Of a stretch of 64,000 nucleotides of DNA, positions 19,168 through 27,732 are shown piece after piece. This DNA is from Sphingosinicella flava (GTDB lineage: Bacteria > Pseudomonadota > Alphaproteobacteria > Sphingomonadales > Sphingomonadaceae): assembly GCF_016025255.1 (NCBI RefSeq), contig NZ_CP065592.1:973122-1037121 (forward strand), given 5' to 3'. Both the position numbers and the translations under genes were made by a program. The notes under the pieces were generated by a model. That model was not told the origin of the DNA, made no database searches, and saw nothing but the letters and a program-made list of their open reading frames with translations. How positions within the stretch are numbered: the first letter of the stretch is position 1; every line of letters begins with the position of its first letter.

Positions 19168-20004
19168 TCAGCGGTACTTCTTTTCCGCCCAGATGTTGCG
19201 ATATGCCATATAAGCGAGGCCCGTCGCGATGAGCAGGAAGAAGAGAACCGCGATGCCGGTGCGGTGGCGATTCTCCAGCTTCGGCTCCGCCGTCCAGGTG
19301 AGGAAAGCGGCGACATCCTTCGCCATCTGGTCGACCGTGGCGTTGGTGCCGTCGGCATAGGTGACCTGGCCGTCCGACGTGATGGGCGGCGGCATCGCGA
19401 TGTTGAGGTTCGGGAAATAGGGGTTGTAGTGCAGCCCCGTGCCCGGACGATTTTCCGCCGGGAGGTCGGCCGGCGGGTTCTGATATCCGGTCAGCAGCGA
19501 ATAGACATAGGCCGGGCCGTGATGACGCGCCTTGGTGATCAGCGACAGATCGGGCGGCAGCGCATTGTTGTTCGCGGCGCGGGCAGCCGTCTCATTGGCA
19601 TAGGGGCTCGGGAAATTATCCGATGCAATGGCCTTGCGGGTGTTCGGTTCGCCGGTCGCCGGGTCGATCGAGGGAACCTCGATCTGCCATTGGTCGGCGA
19701 TCGCCTTCACTTCCGCTTCGCTGTAGCCGAGATCCGCAAGGTTGCGGAACGCGACGAGGTTCAGGCTGTGGCAGGCGGCGCACACTTCCTTGTAGACCTG
19801 GAAACCGCGCTGAAGCTGCTGGCGGTCGTAATGACCAAGCGGGCCGTCGGAGGCGAAATGCACCTCTTTCACAGGTTTGTGGAAGCGATGCTCGACGCTT
19901 TCCACTTTCTCTTCGGTGGCGAAGGTAACCGCGCCGCTGATGAACGAAATCATCAGGACGCCGACGAAGCCGAGGCCGACCAGGAAACCAATCAAACGAA
20001 CCAT
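19168..20004 (-). CDS. petC: Cytochrome c1 of the bc1 complex
   Basis: The 278-aa product is the haem c subunit of ubiquinol-cytochrome c reductase. It has an N-terminal hydrophobic segment (LIGFLVGLGFVGVLMISF), the covalent haem site CAACHSL near residue 79, the methionine-ligand region NIAMPPPI, and a C-terminal transmembrane anchor (IAVLFFLLIATGLAYMAY) that keeps the haem domain in the periplasm. It is last in petABC and followed by a strong terminator. Confidence 0.96.
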   Translation of the reverse strand: MVRLIGFLVGLGFVGVLMISFISGAVTFATEEKVESVEHRFHKPVKEVHFASDGPLGHYDRQQLQRGFQVYKEVCAACHSLNLVAFRNLADLGYSEAEVKAIADQWQIEVPSIDPATGEPNTRKAIASDNFPSPYANETAARAANNNALPPDLSLITKARHHGPAYVYSLLTGYQNPPADLPAENRPGTGLHYNPYFPNLNIAMPPPITSDGQVTYADGTNATVDQMAKDVAAFLTWTAEPKLENRHRTGIAVLFFLLIATGLAYMAYRNIWAEKKYR

Positions 20005-20020
20005 GATTTTTTAGTCCCCC

Positions 20021-21325
20021 TTAAGCCGTCACGGGCTTCGTGCTGTCGACGCCATAGGGCGCCGCTTCCTGCTTTTCGCCGTGCAGCACCGATTCCGAAA
20101 TCGAATTGGGCAGCTGCAGCGTCCTCTCGAACTTCGAAATGAGCGGCAGGATGATGAGGAAGTGCGCGAAATAATAAGCCGACGCGATCTGGCTGATCAT
20201 GACATAGGGCTCTTCAGCCGGAGCGCCGCCGCAATAGCCGAGGATCAGCACGCACGGGATGAGCCCGAAGAAGAAGAACTTCTTGAACAGCGGCCTGTAA
20301 TTGCCCGAGCGCACCGGCGACTTGTCCAGCCACGGCAGGAAGAACAGCAGCAGGATCGCCGAGAACATGGCGAGCACACCCCAGAGCTTCGCGGGCAGGA
20401 TGAAGTCGACGGTGAAGGCGCGCAGGATCGCGTAGAACGGCCAGAAATACCATTCGGGAACGATATGCGCCGGGGTCGAGAGCGGGTTGGCCGGAATGTA
20501 ATTGTCCGCGTGACCCAGATAGTTGGGCGCGAAGAACAGCACCAGGCTATAGGCGATCAGGAAGATGCCGAGTCCGAAACCGTCCTTTGCGGTATAATAA
20601 GGATGGAAGGGCACGGTGTCCTGCGGCGCCTTCACGTCCACGCCGGTTGGGTTGCTCGAGCCCGGAATGTGCAGCGCCCAGATGTGCAGGATGATGACGC
20701 CCGCGATCACGAACGGCAGCAGATAGTGAAGCGAGAAGAAGCGGTTAAGCGCCGCATTGTCCGGCGCGAAGCCGCCCAAGAGCCATTGCTGGATCGGCTC
20801 GCCGACGAGCGGGATGGCGCCGAACAGGCCGGTGATGACCTTCGCGCCCCAGAAGCTCATCTGGCCCCAGGGAAGGACGTAGCCCATGAACGCCGTCGCC
20901 ATCATCAGCAGGAAGATAACGAGACCGAGGAGCCACACCATTTCCCGCGGTGCCTTGTACGATCCGTAGAAGAGGCCGCGGAAGATGTGGATGTAGACCA
21001 CGATGAAGAAGAAGCTCGCGCCGTTCGCGTGGGCGTAGCGCAAGAGCCAGCCCTGATTGACGTCGCGCATGATATGCTCGACCGACTGGAAGGCGATCGC
21101 GCCCGCCGGTGCATAATGCATGGCGAGGATGATGCCGGTGACGATCTGCAGCATGAGCGCGAATCCCGCCAGCACGCCGAAATTCCAGAAATAATTGAGG
21201 TTGCGCGGAACCGGATAACCGGCGCCGACCGCATTATAGACGAGGCGCGGCAGCGGCAGACGTTCGTCCAGCCAGCGCATCAGCGGCATTTTCGGGGTAT
21301 AATGTTCCGCCCAGGGAAAGCTCAT
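20021..21325 (-). CDS. petB: Cytochrome b of the bc1 complex
   Basis: The 434-aa integral membrane protein carries the two b haems and both quinone sites. Eight or so transmembrane segments, haem His residues in QSVEHIMRD and [10 protein letters not shown] and in [20 protein letters not shown], and the Qo-site PEWY motif in [13 protein letters not shown] are visible. The C-terminal extension past the last span ([15 protein letters not shown]) is short and polar. It follows the Rieske gene by about a dozen bases and precedes cytochrome c1 by 16. Confidence 0.97.
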   Translation of the reverse strand: MSFPWAEHYTPKMPLMRWLDERLPLPRLVYNAVGAGYPVPRNLNYFWNFGVLAGFALMLQIVTGIILAMHYAPAGAIAFQSVEHIMRDVNQGWLLRYAHANGASFFFIVVYIHIFRGLFYGSYKAPREMVWLLGLVIFLLMMATAFMGYVLPWGQMSFWGAKVITGLFGAIPLVGEPIQQWLLGGFAPDNAALNRFFSLHYLLPFVIAGVIILHIWALHIPGSSNPTGVDVKAPQDTVPFHPYYTAKDGFGLGIFLIAYSLVLFFAPNYLGHADNYIPANPLSTPAHIVPEWYFWPFYAILRAFTVDFILPAKLWGVLAMFSAILLLFFLPWLDKSPVRSGNYRPLFKKFFFFGLIPCVLILGYCGGAPAEEPYVMISQIASAYYFAHFLIILPLISKFERTLQLPNSISESVLHGEKQEAAPYGVDSTKPVTA

Positions 21326-21336
21326 CTCGTTCTTCC

Positions 21337-21906
21337 TCAGCCGATCTGGACAACAGTGTCGGAGGTGAATTCATATTCCGGCACTTCGAGGTTCTTGGGC
21401 GCCGGACCTTTGCGGATGCGGGCGGCCGTATCGTAGTGCGAACCGTGGCAGGGGCAGAAATAGCCGCCGAACTCGCCCTTATTCTCGCCCTCGGCGGCGC
21501 CCAGCGGCACGCAGCCCAAGTGGGTGCAGACGCCCAGGGTGATAAGCCAATTGGCCTTGCCTTCCTTGGTCCGCTCGGCAAGCGTCTGGGGATCGCGCAA
21601 GGAACCGACGCTGACGGCGTTGGCTTCCGCGATCTCCTTTTCCGTCAAATTGCGGATGAAGACCGGCTGCTTGCGCCAGATGGTCTTGATCGCCTGCCCG
21701 GGCTGGATCTGCGACACGTCGACCTCGGCCGAGGCGAGCGCCAGCACGTCGGCGGACGGGTTCATCTGATTGACCAGCGGATAGACCACCGCCGCCGCGC
21801 CGACCCCGGCGAAGCTGACTGCTGCGATATTGATGAAATCGCGGCGGCGAACGCCGTCGGGCGCCCCTCCTGCCGTTCCATCGGTGTTTTCGACCGTCGC
21901 CATCAT
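21337..21906 (-). CDS. petA: Ubiquinol-cytochrome c reductase Rieske iron-sulfur subunit
   Basis: The 189-aa protein carries a twin-arginine type N-terminus ([20 protein letters not shown]) that becomes the membrane anchor, and the [2Fe-2S] ligands in [10 protein letters not shown] and CPCHGSHYD. It takes electrons from ubiquinol to cytochrome c1. Two adjacent ATG codons (21906, 21903) follow GAAGGG; the second has better spacing. It is first in the petABC operon. Confidence 0.96.
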   Translation of the reverse strand: MMATVENTDGTAGGAPDGVRRRDFINIAAVSFAGVGAAAVVYPLVNQMNPSADVLALASAEVDVSQIQPGQAIKTIWRKQPVFIRNLTEKEIAEANAVSVGSLRDPQTLAERTKEGKANWLITLGVCTHLGCVPLGAAEGENKGEFGGYFCPCHGSHYDTAARIRKGPAPKNLEVPEYEFTSDTVVQIG

Positions 21907-22272
21907 CACCCTTCAAGCGATTCAATATGAGGATGCGAATATGCCGCCCCTCCCGAAATCCTTCGGAAACGGCGGTTTTCCGCATGACCGCTCCTGGTTC
22001 CCCCTGTCGCGGCTTGCGGCCTGATAGCCGCCCCCATGCCGCTTTGCCAACAGCGATTTTCGCAGGGAAGCTCCTCCCCCTTGATGGGGGAGGCTGGGTG
22101 GGGGTGATCTACGACGTAAAGCGGAGTGTTTCCGGAGGCATCACCCCCACCCAACCAGCGCCGGGTCGGCCATGCCCCCGGCATGGCCTGAACAGCGCGG
22201 GGCGCTGTTCATCCGACACTTCCATCAAGGGGGAGGGCTTTATGGATCGAAGTTTTGAATTAAGGGCAACAC
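21907..22272. other. Intergenic region between petA and trmL
   Basis: The 366 bp between the divergent petA and trmL genes must contain both promoters. Most of the right-hand part is a family A repeat element (22071-22240), which leaves about 160 bp next to petA and only 32 bp next to trmL. I see no RNA gene or convincing consensus promoter here. Confidence 0.6.
22071..22240. repeat. Family A palindromic element, copy A1 (long form)
   Basis: Left arm CTCCCCCTTGATGGGGGAGG then CTGGGTGGGGGTGAT; the right end mirrors it with ATCACCCCCACCCAA and finally CATCAAGGGGGAGGGC. The centre shares ATCTACGACGTA and TTCCGGAGGCATCACC with copy A3. Compared with A2 and A3 it has an extra segment of about 60 bp near the right end that itself contains two nested palindromes (GGCCATGCC..GGCATGGCC and AACAGCG..CGCTGTT). 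It ends just before trmL. Confidence 0.85.
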
Positions 22273-22722
22273 ATGCGCCTTTCCCTCTACCAGCCCGATC
22301 AAGCGGGCAATGTCGGGACGATCCTGCGGCTTTGCGCGTGCCTTGGCGTGCCGCTGGACGTGATCGAGCCGTGCGGGTTTCCGTTTTCCGACCGGGCGCT
22401 AAAACGGGCGGGGATGGATTATGCCGAAATGGCGAATGTCACGCGTCATGCGAGCTGGGAGGCATTCGAGGCGGCGGCGGGCGGACGGATCGTGCTGCTG
22501 ACCACCAAAGGCGGCGTGCGTCTCGACGAAGCGCAATTCCTGCCCGGCGACATCCTTTTATTGGGGTCCGAAAGCCGAGGGGTGCCGGACGATGTCCACG
22601 CCCGGGCCGACGCGCGGGTGCGGATTCCGCAGGTAGAGGACACCCGGTCCTTGAATATCGCCGTCGCCGCGGGCATCGCGCTCGGCGAGGCGCTGAGACA
22701 GACGGAAGGGTGGCCCCTATGA
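22273..22722 (+). CDS. trmL: tRNA (cytidine/uridine(34)-2'-O)-methyltransferase
   Basis: The 149-aa SPOUT methyltransferase modifies the wobble base of tRNA-Leu species using S-adenosylmethionine. The knot-forming motifs are present: GNVGTILRLCACLG near the N-terminus, GSESRGVPDD in the middle, and IPQVEDTRSLNIAVA at the C-terminus. Length is typical. The ATG has AAGGG upstream. The stop overlaps hemF (ATGA), so the genes are co-translated. Confidence 0.92.
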   Translation: MRLSLYQPDQAGNVGTILRLCACLGVPLDVIEPCGFPFSDRALKRAGMDYAEMANVTRHASWEAFEAAAGGRIVLLTTKGGVRLDEAQFLPGDILLLGSESRGVPDDVHARADARVRIPQVEDTRSLNIAVAAGIALGEALRQTEGWPL

Positions 22723-23561
22723 TCGAGCTCGACGAAGAGCAATTGGCGGCGAAGACCTGGTTCGAATCGCTGCGGGATCGCATCTGCGCGGAATTCGAAG
22801 CGATCGAGCGGGAGGCGGGCAGCGACGCGGCCTTTCAATATCTGCCTTGGGATCGGAAAGACCATAGCGACGCGCCCGGCGGCGGCGGCGTGCGCGGGCT
22901 GATGAAGGGCAAGGTGTTCGAAAAGGTGGGCGTCAACGTCTCCACCGTCGGCGGCACGTTCAGCCCGGAATTCGCGCGCACGATCAACGGCGCCGAAGAG
23001 GATCCCCGCTTCTTCGCGACCGGCATCAGCCTTGTTGCGCACATGGCGAACCCGCATGTGCCCGCGGTGCACATGAACACGCGGTTCCTGTGCACGACCA
23101 AGCGCTGGTTCGGCGGCGGCGCGGACCTCAATCCGCCCCTGCCCTATGACGACGACACCGAGGCCTTTCACGCGCGACTGCGGGCGGCCTGCGCGGCGCA
23201 CGACCCGACTTATTATCCGCGCTTTTCCAAATGGGCGGAGGAATATTTCTTCATCCCGCACCGGGGTGTCCATCGTGGCGTCGGCGGCATTTTCTACGAC
23301 CATCTCGAAGGGCTATTCGATCCGCATTTCGCCTTCACCCGCGAGGTCGGCGAGGCGTTTCTCGACATCTTCCCGGCGATCGTGCGGCGGCGGATGGAAA
23401 CGCCCTTCACGCCGGAGGACAAGGCCCGTCAGCTCGAATGGCGCGGGCGCTATGCGGAGTTCAACCTGATCTACGACCGGGGCACTTTGTTCGGGCTCAA
23501 GACCGGCGGCAATGTCGACGCGATCCTGATGAGCCTGCCGCCGGAGGCGACGTGGAATTGA
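22719..23561 (+). CDS. hemF: Oxygen-dependent coproporphyrinogen III oxidase
   Basis: The 280-aa enzyme oxidatively decarboxylates coproporphyrinogen III to protoporphyrinogen IX in haem synthesis, in the cytoplasm under aerobic conditions. Family signatures are VNVSTVGGTFSPEFA, HMNTRFLCTTKRWFGGGADL, and KWAEEYFFIPHRGVHRGVGG, with a C-terminal LIYDRGTLFGLKTGGNVDAI. The start at 22719 (MIELDEEQLAAKTWF) overlaps the trmL stop. Length is a little under the E. coli protein (299 aa). Confidence 0.96.
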   Translation: MIELDEEQLAAKTWFESLRDRICAEFEAIEREAGSDAAFQYLPWDRKDHSDAPGGGGVRGLMKGKVFEKVGVNVSTVGGTFSPEFARTINGAEEDPRFFATGISLVAHMANPHVPAVHMNTRFLCTTKRWFGGGADLNPPLPYDDDTEAFHARLRAACAAHDPTYYPRFSKWAEEYFFIPHRGVHRGVGGIFYDHLEGLFDPHFAFTREVGEAFLDIFPAIVRRRMETPFTPEDKARQLEWRGRYAEFNLIYDRGTLFGLKTGGNVDAILMSLPPEATWN

Positions 23562-23579
23562 AGGTCGTTCTTCCGAAGC

Positions 23580-23603
23580 CCCTCCCCCTTGATGGGGGAG
23601 GGC
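23580..23603. repeat. Family A solo arm, copy A4
   Basis: A single palindromic arm, CCTCCCCCTTGATGGGGGAG plus GG, without the interior or mirror arm. Its 3' part (GGGGGAGGG) lies just upstream of the next ATG at 23608 and appears to serve as its ribosome-binding site. Confidence 0.8.
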
Positions 23604-23607
23604 TATT

Positions 23608-24207
23608 ATGAGCGGCGAGCAGATCATCGACATCCCGCCGGGTCATGTCGGCACGGTGGTGACTTTCCTTGAAATGACGGAACGGCCGAAGCCGCGGCCA
23701 GTGCCGCCCTCGCCGCTCCGCTTGCAGCGTTGGGCGGAGGCCGATCCGCGCAAATATCGGCTGCTGTTCGAACGCGTCGGAGGCCGCTGGCTCTGGTATT
23801 CGCGGCTGGCGATGGACGATCGGGCGCTCACCGCGGCGATCTGCGAGGTGCATGCCGTGCTCGATCCGCGCGGTGTCGAAGTCGGCATGATCGAGCTCGA
23901 TTTCGCGCAGGAAGGCACCTGCCTCATCCGCTTCCTCGGACTGGTGCCGGAACTGGCGGGCAAAGGGCATGGCCGCTGGCTGTTCGCGCAGGTCGCGCAG
24001 CTTGCGTGGCGGGCGGGGGTCGAACGGGTGATCGTCAACACCTGTACGCTCGATCATCCCGCCGCTTTGCCCGCTTATCTGAAGGCTGGCTTCACCGCCT
24101 GCCGCCGCGCTTTCGAGAGCTTTCCCGATCCGCGTCTTTCCGGCCTGCTGCCGTGCGATATCGCACCTCAGATCCCGCTCGTCGAGCCTTCCGCCAGCTG
24201 CGCATAG
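23608..24207 (+). CDS. GNAT family N-acetyltransferase
   Basis: The 199-aa product has the acetyl-CoA-binding pattern of GNAT enzymes in LVPELAGKGHGRWLF (motif A, usually Q/RxxGxG/A), preceded by a beta-strand FLGLV and followed by VIVNTCTLDHPAALPAYLKAGF (motif B). The substrate is unknown. The N-terminal VVTFLEMTERPKPRP resembles a group of alphaproteobacterial GNATs. The ribosome-binding site is provided by the A4 repeat arm. The 3' end overlaps the convergent membrane-protein gene by 40 bp. Confidence 0.85.
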   Translation: MSGEQIIDIPPGHVGTVVTFLEMTERPKPRPVPPSPLRLQRWAEADPRKYRLLFERVGGRWLWYSRLAMDDRALTAAICEVHAVLDPRGVEVGMIELDFAQEGTCLIRFLGLVPELAGKGHGRWLFAQVAQLAWRAGVERVIVNTCTLDHPAALPAYLKAGFTACRRAFESFPDPRLSGLLPCDIAPQIPLVEPSASCA

Positions 24208-24950
24208 ATGCGGGCGATGGCGACGGTTATGTAGACCGAGAAGACCGCGCTTGCCACGCCGCTGACGATCAGGGTCAGGACATAGGACAGGTTGCGCGGC
24301 TCCGGCGCCCCGAACAGCAGGGCGATGACGGTGCCAAAGATCAGGCTGACCGCGATGAGAATGATCAGGGCGACGATGGTCAGCACGGTGATGAAGCCGA
24401 TCAGCTTGCTGAAATGGCCCCTCGTCAGGTTCCAGCTGCGCTTCAAGAGAGCGACCGGCCCCAGCGGTTCGGCGACCGCGGCGGGCGTGAGCAGGATGAA
24501 ACGAATCCAGAGGAAGGTGAGGATTGCGAGGAAGAGGAGAACCATCAGGATCGTCGTCGTCCGCTCGGCCAAACCAAGGAGGGCGATGAGAATGCTCGCG
24601 GGCAAGGCGATGGTAAAGCTGCCGAGGCCGAGCAAAAAGGCGGCGCCAAGGACGGGAAGGATGCGGCGCATGCCATGCCCGATCGCCTCCTGAACGCTCT
24701 GCGCGGGGCGCAGAGCGAGGGCGGTGATGGCGAGCGAACCGATCAGCGTCAGCAGGATCAGCGGCAGGAGCAAGAACATCCAGGCACCCAATTCCGGTTG
24801 CTGGCCCGGCGCGGCTTCCGGCATGAAAAATTGCACGACGATGCTCGGCAAGGCGAGAAACGCGAGCGCGATGGGGAAAAGCAATCCCGCTTCCCGCTTC
24901 ACGAAGGCGGCGGTTTCGTTCCACGCGGCGGATATCGAAAGCGGTTTCAT
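24168..24950 (-). CDS. Polytopic membrane protein of unknown function
   Basis: The 260-aa product has about six transmembrane segments (for example LLFPIALAFLALPSIVVQFF, LLLPLILLTLIGSLAITALA, LIGFITVLTIVALIILIAV) with a central amphipathic region RSWNLTRGHFSKL that matches the pattern of glycerophosphodiester phosphodiesterase membrane-domain and YciC-like proteins. Function is not known. The start at 24950 (MKPLSISAAWN) has GGGGAG upstream. It lies divergently from lipB. Confidence 0.72.
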   Translation of the reverse strand: MKPLSISAAWNETAAFVKREAGLLFPIALAFLALPSIVVQFFMPEAAPGQQPELGAWMFLLLPLILLTLIGSLAITALALRPAQSVQEAIGHGMRRILPVLGAAFLLGLGSFTIALPASILIALLGLAERTTTILMVLLFLAILTFLWIRFILLTPAAVAEPLGPVALLKRSWNLTRGHFSKLIGFITVLTIVALIILIAVSLIFGTVIALLFGAPEPRNLSYVLTLIVSGVASAVFSVYITVAIARIYAQLAEGSTSGI

Positions 24951-25039
24951 GGCAGCACTCCCCTGTTCGCTCCGGACGATAGCCGCAATAGTTTCGGGCG
25001 CGCAATGCGGCTCTTGCACCGCCGCACCGGGCAGGCCAC

Positions 25040-25708
25040 ATGCCGCGCGTGACCGGAACGGATATCGAATGGCGCGAGACGCCGGGCCTGACGCCTTATC
25101 CCGACGCGCTTGCCGAGATGGAAATGCGGCAGGCGGCGATCCTGGCCGGGGAAGCGCCCGAGCTCATCTGGCTGCTCGAACATCCGCCGCTCTACACGGC
25201 GGGGACGAGCGCCGATCCGGCCGAATTGTTCAATCCGGACGGATTTCCCGTTTATGATGCGGGCCGGGGCGGCCGTTACACGTATCACGGGCCGGGGCAG
25301 CGCGTGGGCTACATCCTCCTCGATCTCAACCGCCGCGGCCGGGACGTGCGCCATTTCGTCCACAGCCTGGAAGGATGGCTGATCGCGGCGCTCGGGCAGT
25401 TGGGCGTCACCGCCCGCCGGGCCGAGGGCCGGATCGGCATCTGGGTGGATCATCGCGGGACGGAAGCGAAGATCGGCGCGATCGGCGTCCGCGTGCGCCG
25501 CTGGATCACGATGCACGGCTTTTCGATCAACGCCGATCCGGAACTTTCCCACTTCTCGGGCATAGTGCCTTGCGGGATCGCCGAATTTCCGGTGACCAGT
25601 CTGAGTGAGCTGGGCGTAAATGAAGGCAAGACGCGTTTCGATGTTGCATTGAAAGACGCGCTGCCCGCCTTCCTTGGATCGTTGGACTTGACGATCAAGG
25701 AGGGTTGA
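25040..25708 (+). CDS. lipB: Octanoyltransferase (lipoate biosynthesis)
   Basis: The 222-aa enzyme moves an octanoyl group from acyl carrier protein to lipoyl domains. It shows [18 protein letters not shown], the catalytic Lys in [11 protein letters not shown], and the catalytic Cys in GIVPCGI. The N-terminal [14 protein letters not shown] is also family-typical. Length fits. It stands alone, divergent from the membrane-protein gene. Confidence 0.95.
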   Translation: MPRVTGTDIEWRETPGLTPYPDALAEMEMRQAAILAGEAPELIWLLEHPPLYTAGTSADPAELFNPDGFPVYDAGRGGRYTYHGPGQRVGYILLDLNRRGRDVRHFVHSLEGWLIAALGQLGVTARRAEGRIGIWVDHRGTEAKIGAIGVRVRRWITMHGFSINADPELSHFSGIVPCGIAEFPVTSLSELGVNEGKTRFDVALKDALPAFLGSLDLTIKEG

Positions 25709-25795
25709 GGCCCCTTTCCTTTCGGATTATTAAGCAGTCGATTTGGCAGAAAAGGGGCCACCCCGACCAAATCATCTAACGAGGGAGTTAATTGG

Positions 25796-26095
25796 ATGCG
25801 TGCACTTCTTTCGAAGGTAATGACCGGTTCGATGGTTGCCGGTGCGGCCCTTCTCGTCGCGGCGTGCGGCGGCAGCGAAGACGCTGCTGTCAACAACACC
25901 GCCATGACGGAAATGGACAGCAACGACATGATGATGGACGGCATGACGAACGACATGCAGGCCGTCGATTCCGGCGCGAACATGACCATGGACAGCAACA
26001 TGACCATGGACGCCAACATGTCGGCGACCAACACGACCGGCGCGACTACCGCGACCAACACCACCGCCGATGCGGACATGACCAACGGAATGTAA
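25796..26095 (+). CDS. Small Met/Asn/Thr/Asp-rich lipoprotein
   Basis: The 99-aa product has a lipoprotein signal ending in LVAAC, then a low-complexity mature region built from Asn, Met, Asp and Thr with loosely repeated units such as NMTMDSNMTMDANM and TGATTATNTTAD. There are about 20 methionines, suggesting a possible copper- or silver-binding or oxidant-scavenging role, but this is inference. GAGGGAG precedes the ATG at good spacing and a strong terminator follows, so the gene is monocistronic. No family recognised. Confidence 0.75.
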   Translation: MRALLSKVMTGSMVAGAALLVAACGGSEDAAVNNTAMTEMDSNDMMMDGMTNDMQAVDSGANMTMDSNMTMDANMSATNTTGATTATNTTADADMTNGM

Positions 26096-26120
26096 TTTTC
26101 CGTTGGTTCTTTTTTGGGAA

Positions 26121-26153
26121 GGGGCCGCCCGGCATGCCGGGCGGCCCCTTTTC
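26121..26153 (+). terminator. Intrinsic terminator of the Met-rich lipoprotein gene
   Basis: A fully complementary stem, GGGGCCGCCCGGC with GCCGGGCGGCCCC around an AT centre, followed by TTTTCC. It begins 26 bp after the stop codon. Confidence 0.88.
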
Positions 26154-26291
26154 CATGCTTAAGGCGTCAGGAGGGGATTTCCGGTCCAATCTCCGAAAGG
26201 ATCATTCGTCCTATCGCTCTGGCATTGCGGCATCGCTCCCGTTAAGCATAATGGCAGGAAGAGACGGCTAAACCGCCGTGCGGAGAGTGAA

Positions 26292-26972
26292 ATGGCGTAT
26301 CGGGTCGGAAAAATCCTGTTGGCGGCGGCAACCATGACGGGCCTGACGTTTCCGCAGGCGGCGTCCGCGCAGCTTTTCTTCAACAATCCCGATTTCAAGC
26401 CCGGCGCGATCAGCGCGAGCGATCCGCTGGTCGGCCTTCCCCTTCCCGGCGCGACGGCGCAGGAATATGCCGCCAGCCTGGTCTGGAACCTGCGCGCCGG
26501 CCTCAACGTCGCGGCGCTGCAATGCCAATTCTCGCCTTATCTGCGCGTCGTCGACAATTATAACGACATATTGGCGCATCATTCGAAGGAATTGATGAAC
26601 GCCTACACCACCGTCGGCAGCTATTTTAAGCGCGTCCACGGCGCGAAGCCGGGCCAGAAATTGTTCGACGATTATTCGACCATCACCTACAATAATTTCT
26701 CCACGCTCCACGCGCAGGTCGGCTTTTGCCAGACGGCGGCCGACATCGCGAAGGACGCCCTGCGCCGGCCCAAGGGCGAATTTCACGTCACCGCCGAACA
26801 GCGCATGCGGGAGCTGCGCAACAGCCTGATCCCGGCCGGCGGCGCGCGGACGTGGCAATATAATCCGCATACCATGGTCCGCCAGCTCGTCCTGCCGACC
26901 TTCGATCCCAAATGTTATGACAAGAAGGACCGGCTGCGGAAGAAGTGCCGGGGGCAATACGTCACGGTGTAA
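26292..26972 (+). CDS. Secreted hypothetical protein
   Basis: The 226-aa product has a signal peptide (MAYRVGKILLAAATMTGLTF, cleavage probably after ASAQ) and a compact domain with three cysteines (LQCQF, VGFCQ, PKCYD plus RKKC at the end). Aromatic-rich helices such as VVDNYNDILAHHSKEL and FDDYSTITYNNFST give no match I can name. It is flanked by a terminator upstream and by a family C repeat downstream, so it is a single-gene unit. Function unknown. Confidence 0.72.
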   Translation: MAYRVGKILLAAATMTGLTFPQAASAQLFFNNPDFKPGAISASDPLVGLPLPGATAQEYAASLVWNLRAGLNVAALQCQFSPYLRVVDNYNDILAHHSKELMNAYTTVGSYFKRVHGAKPGQKLFDDYSTITYNNFSTLHAQVGFCQTAADIAKDALRRPKGEFHVTAEQRMRELRNSLIPAGGARTWQYNPHTMVRQLVLPTFDPKCYDKKDRLRKKCRGQYVTV

Positions 26973-26986
26973 CTCGATGCCGCTAC

Positions 26987-27059
26987 CCGGGCGAAAGCCG
27001 GGATTTCCTGTGGGTAGGGCCTTTTCCGTTATGAGATTCCGGCTTTCGCCGGAATGACG
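26987..27059. repeat. Family C mirrored repeat, copy C1
   Basis: CCGGGCGAAAGCCGGGATTT on the left is mirrored by GAGATTCCGGCTTTCGCCGG and AATGACG on the right, with about 30 bp between. Each arm is itself a short hairpin (CCGGCGAAAGCCGG type). It lies between the secreted hypothetical gene and queE. Confidence 0.75.
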
Positions 27060-27105
27060 TGGGGGAGGTAAGAGACGCGGGAGCGTCGAGAATGACGCGG
27101 GGGAG

Positions 27106-27732
27106 TTACGGCAACCCCAGCAATTTATGGGTCTGAAGCGATAGCCGCCAGCGCGGATGGGCCATCACGAAAGCGATCGCCTCGCGCAGCCAAACGTCTC
27201 GATCCATCCCATCTTTCGGCTGGATCAGGAAATGATCGAAGGCCCAGCCTTCCATCGCGCGGGGATCGACGCCGTCCTGCGGCCAGACCAGTTTCAGCTC
27301 GTCGCCATGCGTCTGGACGACCGGGTTATTTCCCTTCGGGCTGACGCAGATCCAGTCGATCCCGTCCGGCGCGTGCTGCGTGCCGTTGGTTTCCACCGCA
27401 ATCTCGAAGCCGCGCGCATGGAGCGCCGCGATCAGGGGGGCATCAACCTGCAAGAGCGGCTCGCCGCCGGTCAGGACGACATAGGGGCGCTCCCCCTCCC
27501 CCCACAGCGCGGCAACCTTCGCCGCCAGCGCATCGGCATCGTAGCGGCCGCCATTTTCGCCATCCATGCCGACGAAATCGGTATCGCAGAAGGTGCAGGC
27601 GGCGCCGGCCCGATCCTGTTCGCGGCCCGTCCACAGGTTGCAGCCCGCAAAGCGCAGGAAGACGGCGCGTCGACCGGCCTGCGCGCCTTCGCCCTGCAGG
27701 GTCAGGAAGATTTCCTTGACCGCGTAGCTCAT
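27106..27732 (-). CDS. queE: 7-Carboxy-7-deazaguanine synthase
   Basis: The 208-aa radical SAM enzyme makes 7-carboxy-7-deazaguanine from 6-carboxytetrahydropterin in queuosine synthesis. It shows the QueE N-terminus [12 protein letters not shown], the cluster Cys in FAGCNLW and [10 protein letters not shown] (spacing longer than the CxxxCxxC of ordinary radical SAM proteins, as known for many QueE), and [11 protein letters not shown]. The start at 27732 overlaps the stop of queC (ATGA). The pair forms a queuosine operon. Confidence 0.95.
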   Translation of the reverse strand: MSYAVKEIFLTLQGEGAQAGRRAVFLRFAGCNLWTGREQDRAGAACTFCDTDFVGMDGENGGRYDADALAAKVAALWGEGERPYVVLTGGEPLLQVDAPLIAALHARGFEIAVETNGTQHAPDGIDWICVSPKGNNPVVQTHGDELKLVWPQDGVDPRAMEGWAFDHFLIQPKDGMDRDVWLREAIAFVMAHPRWRLSLQTHKLLGLP

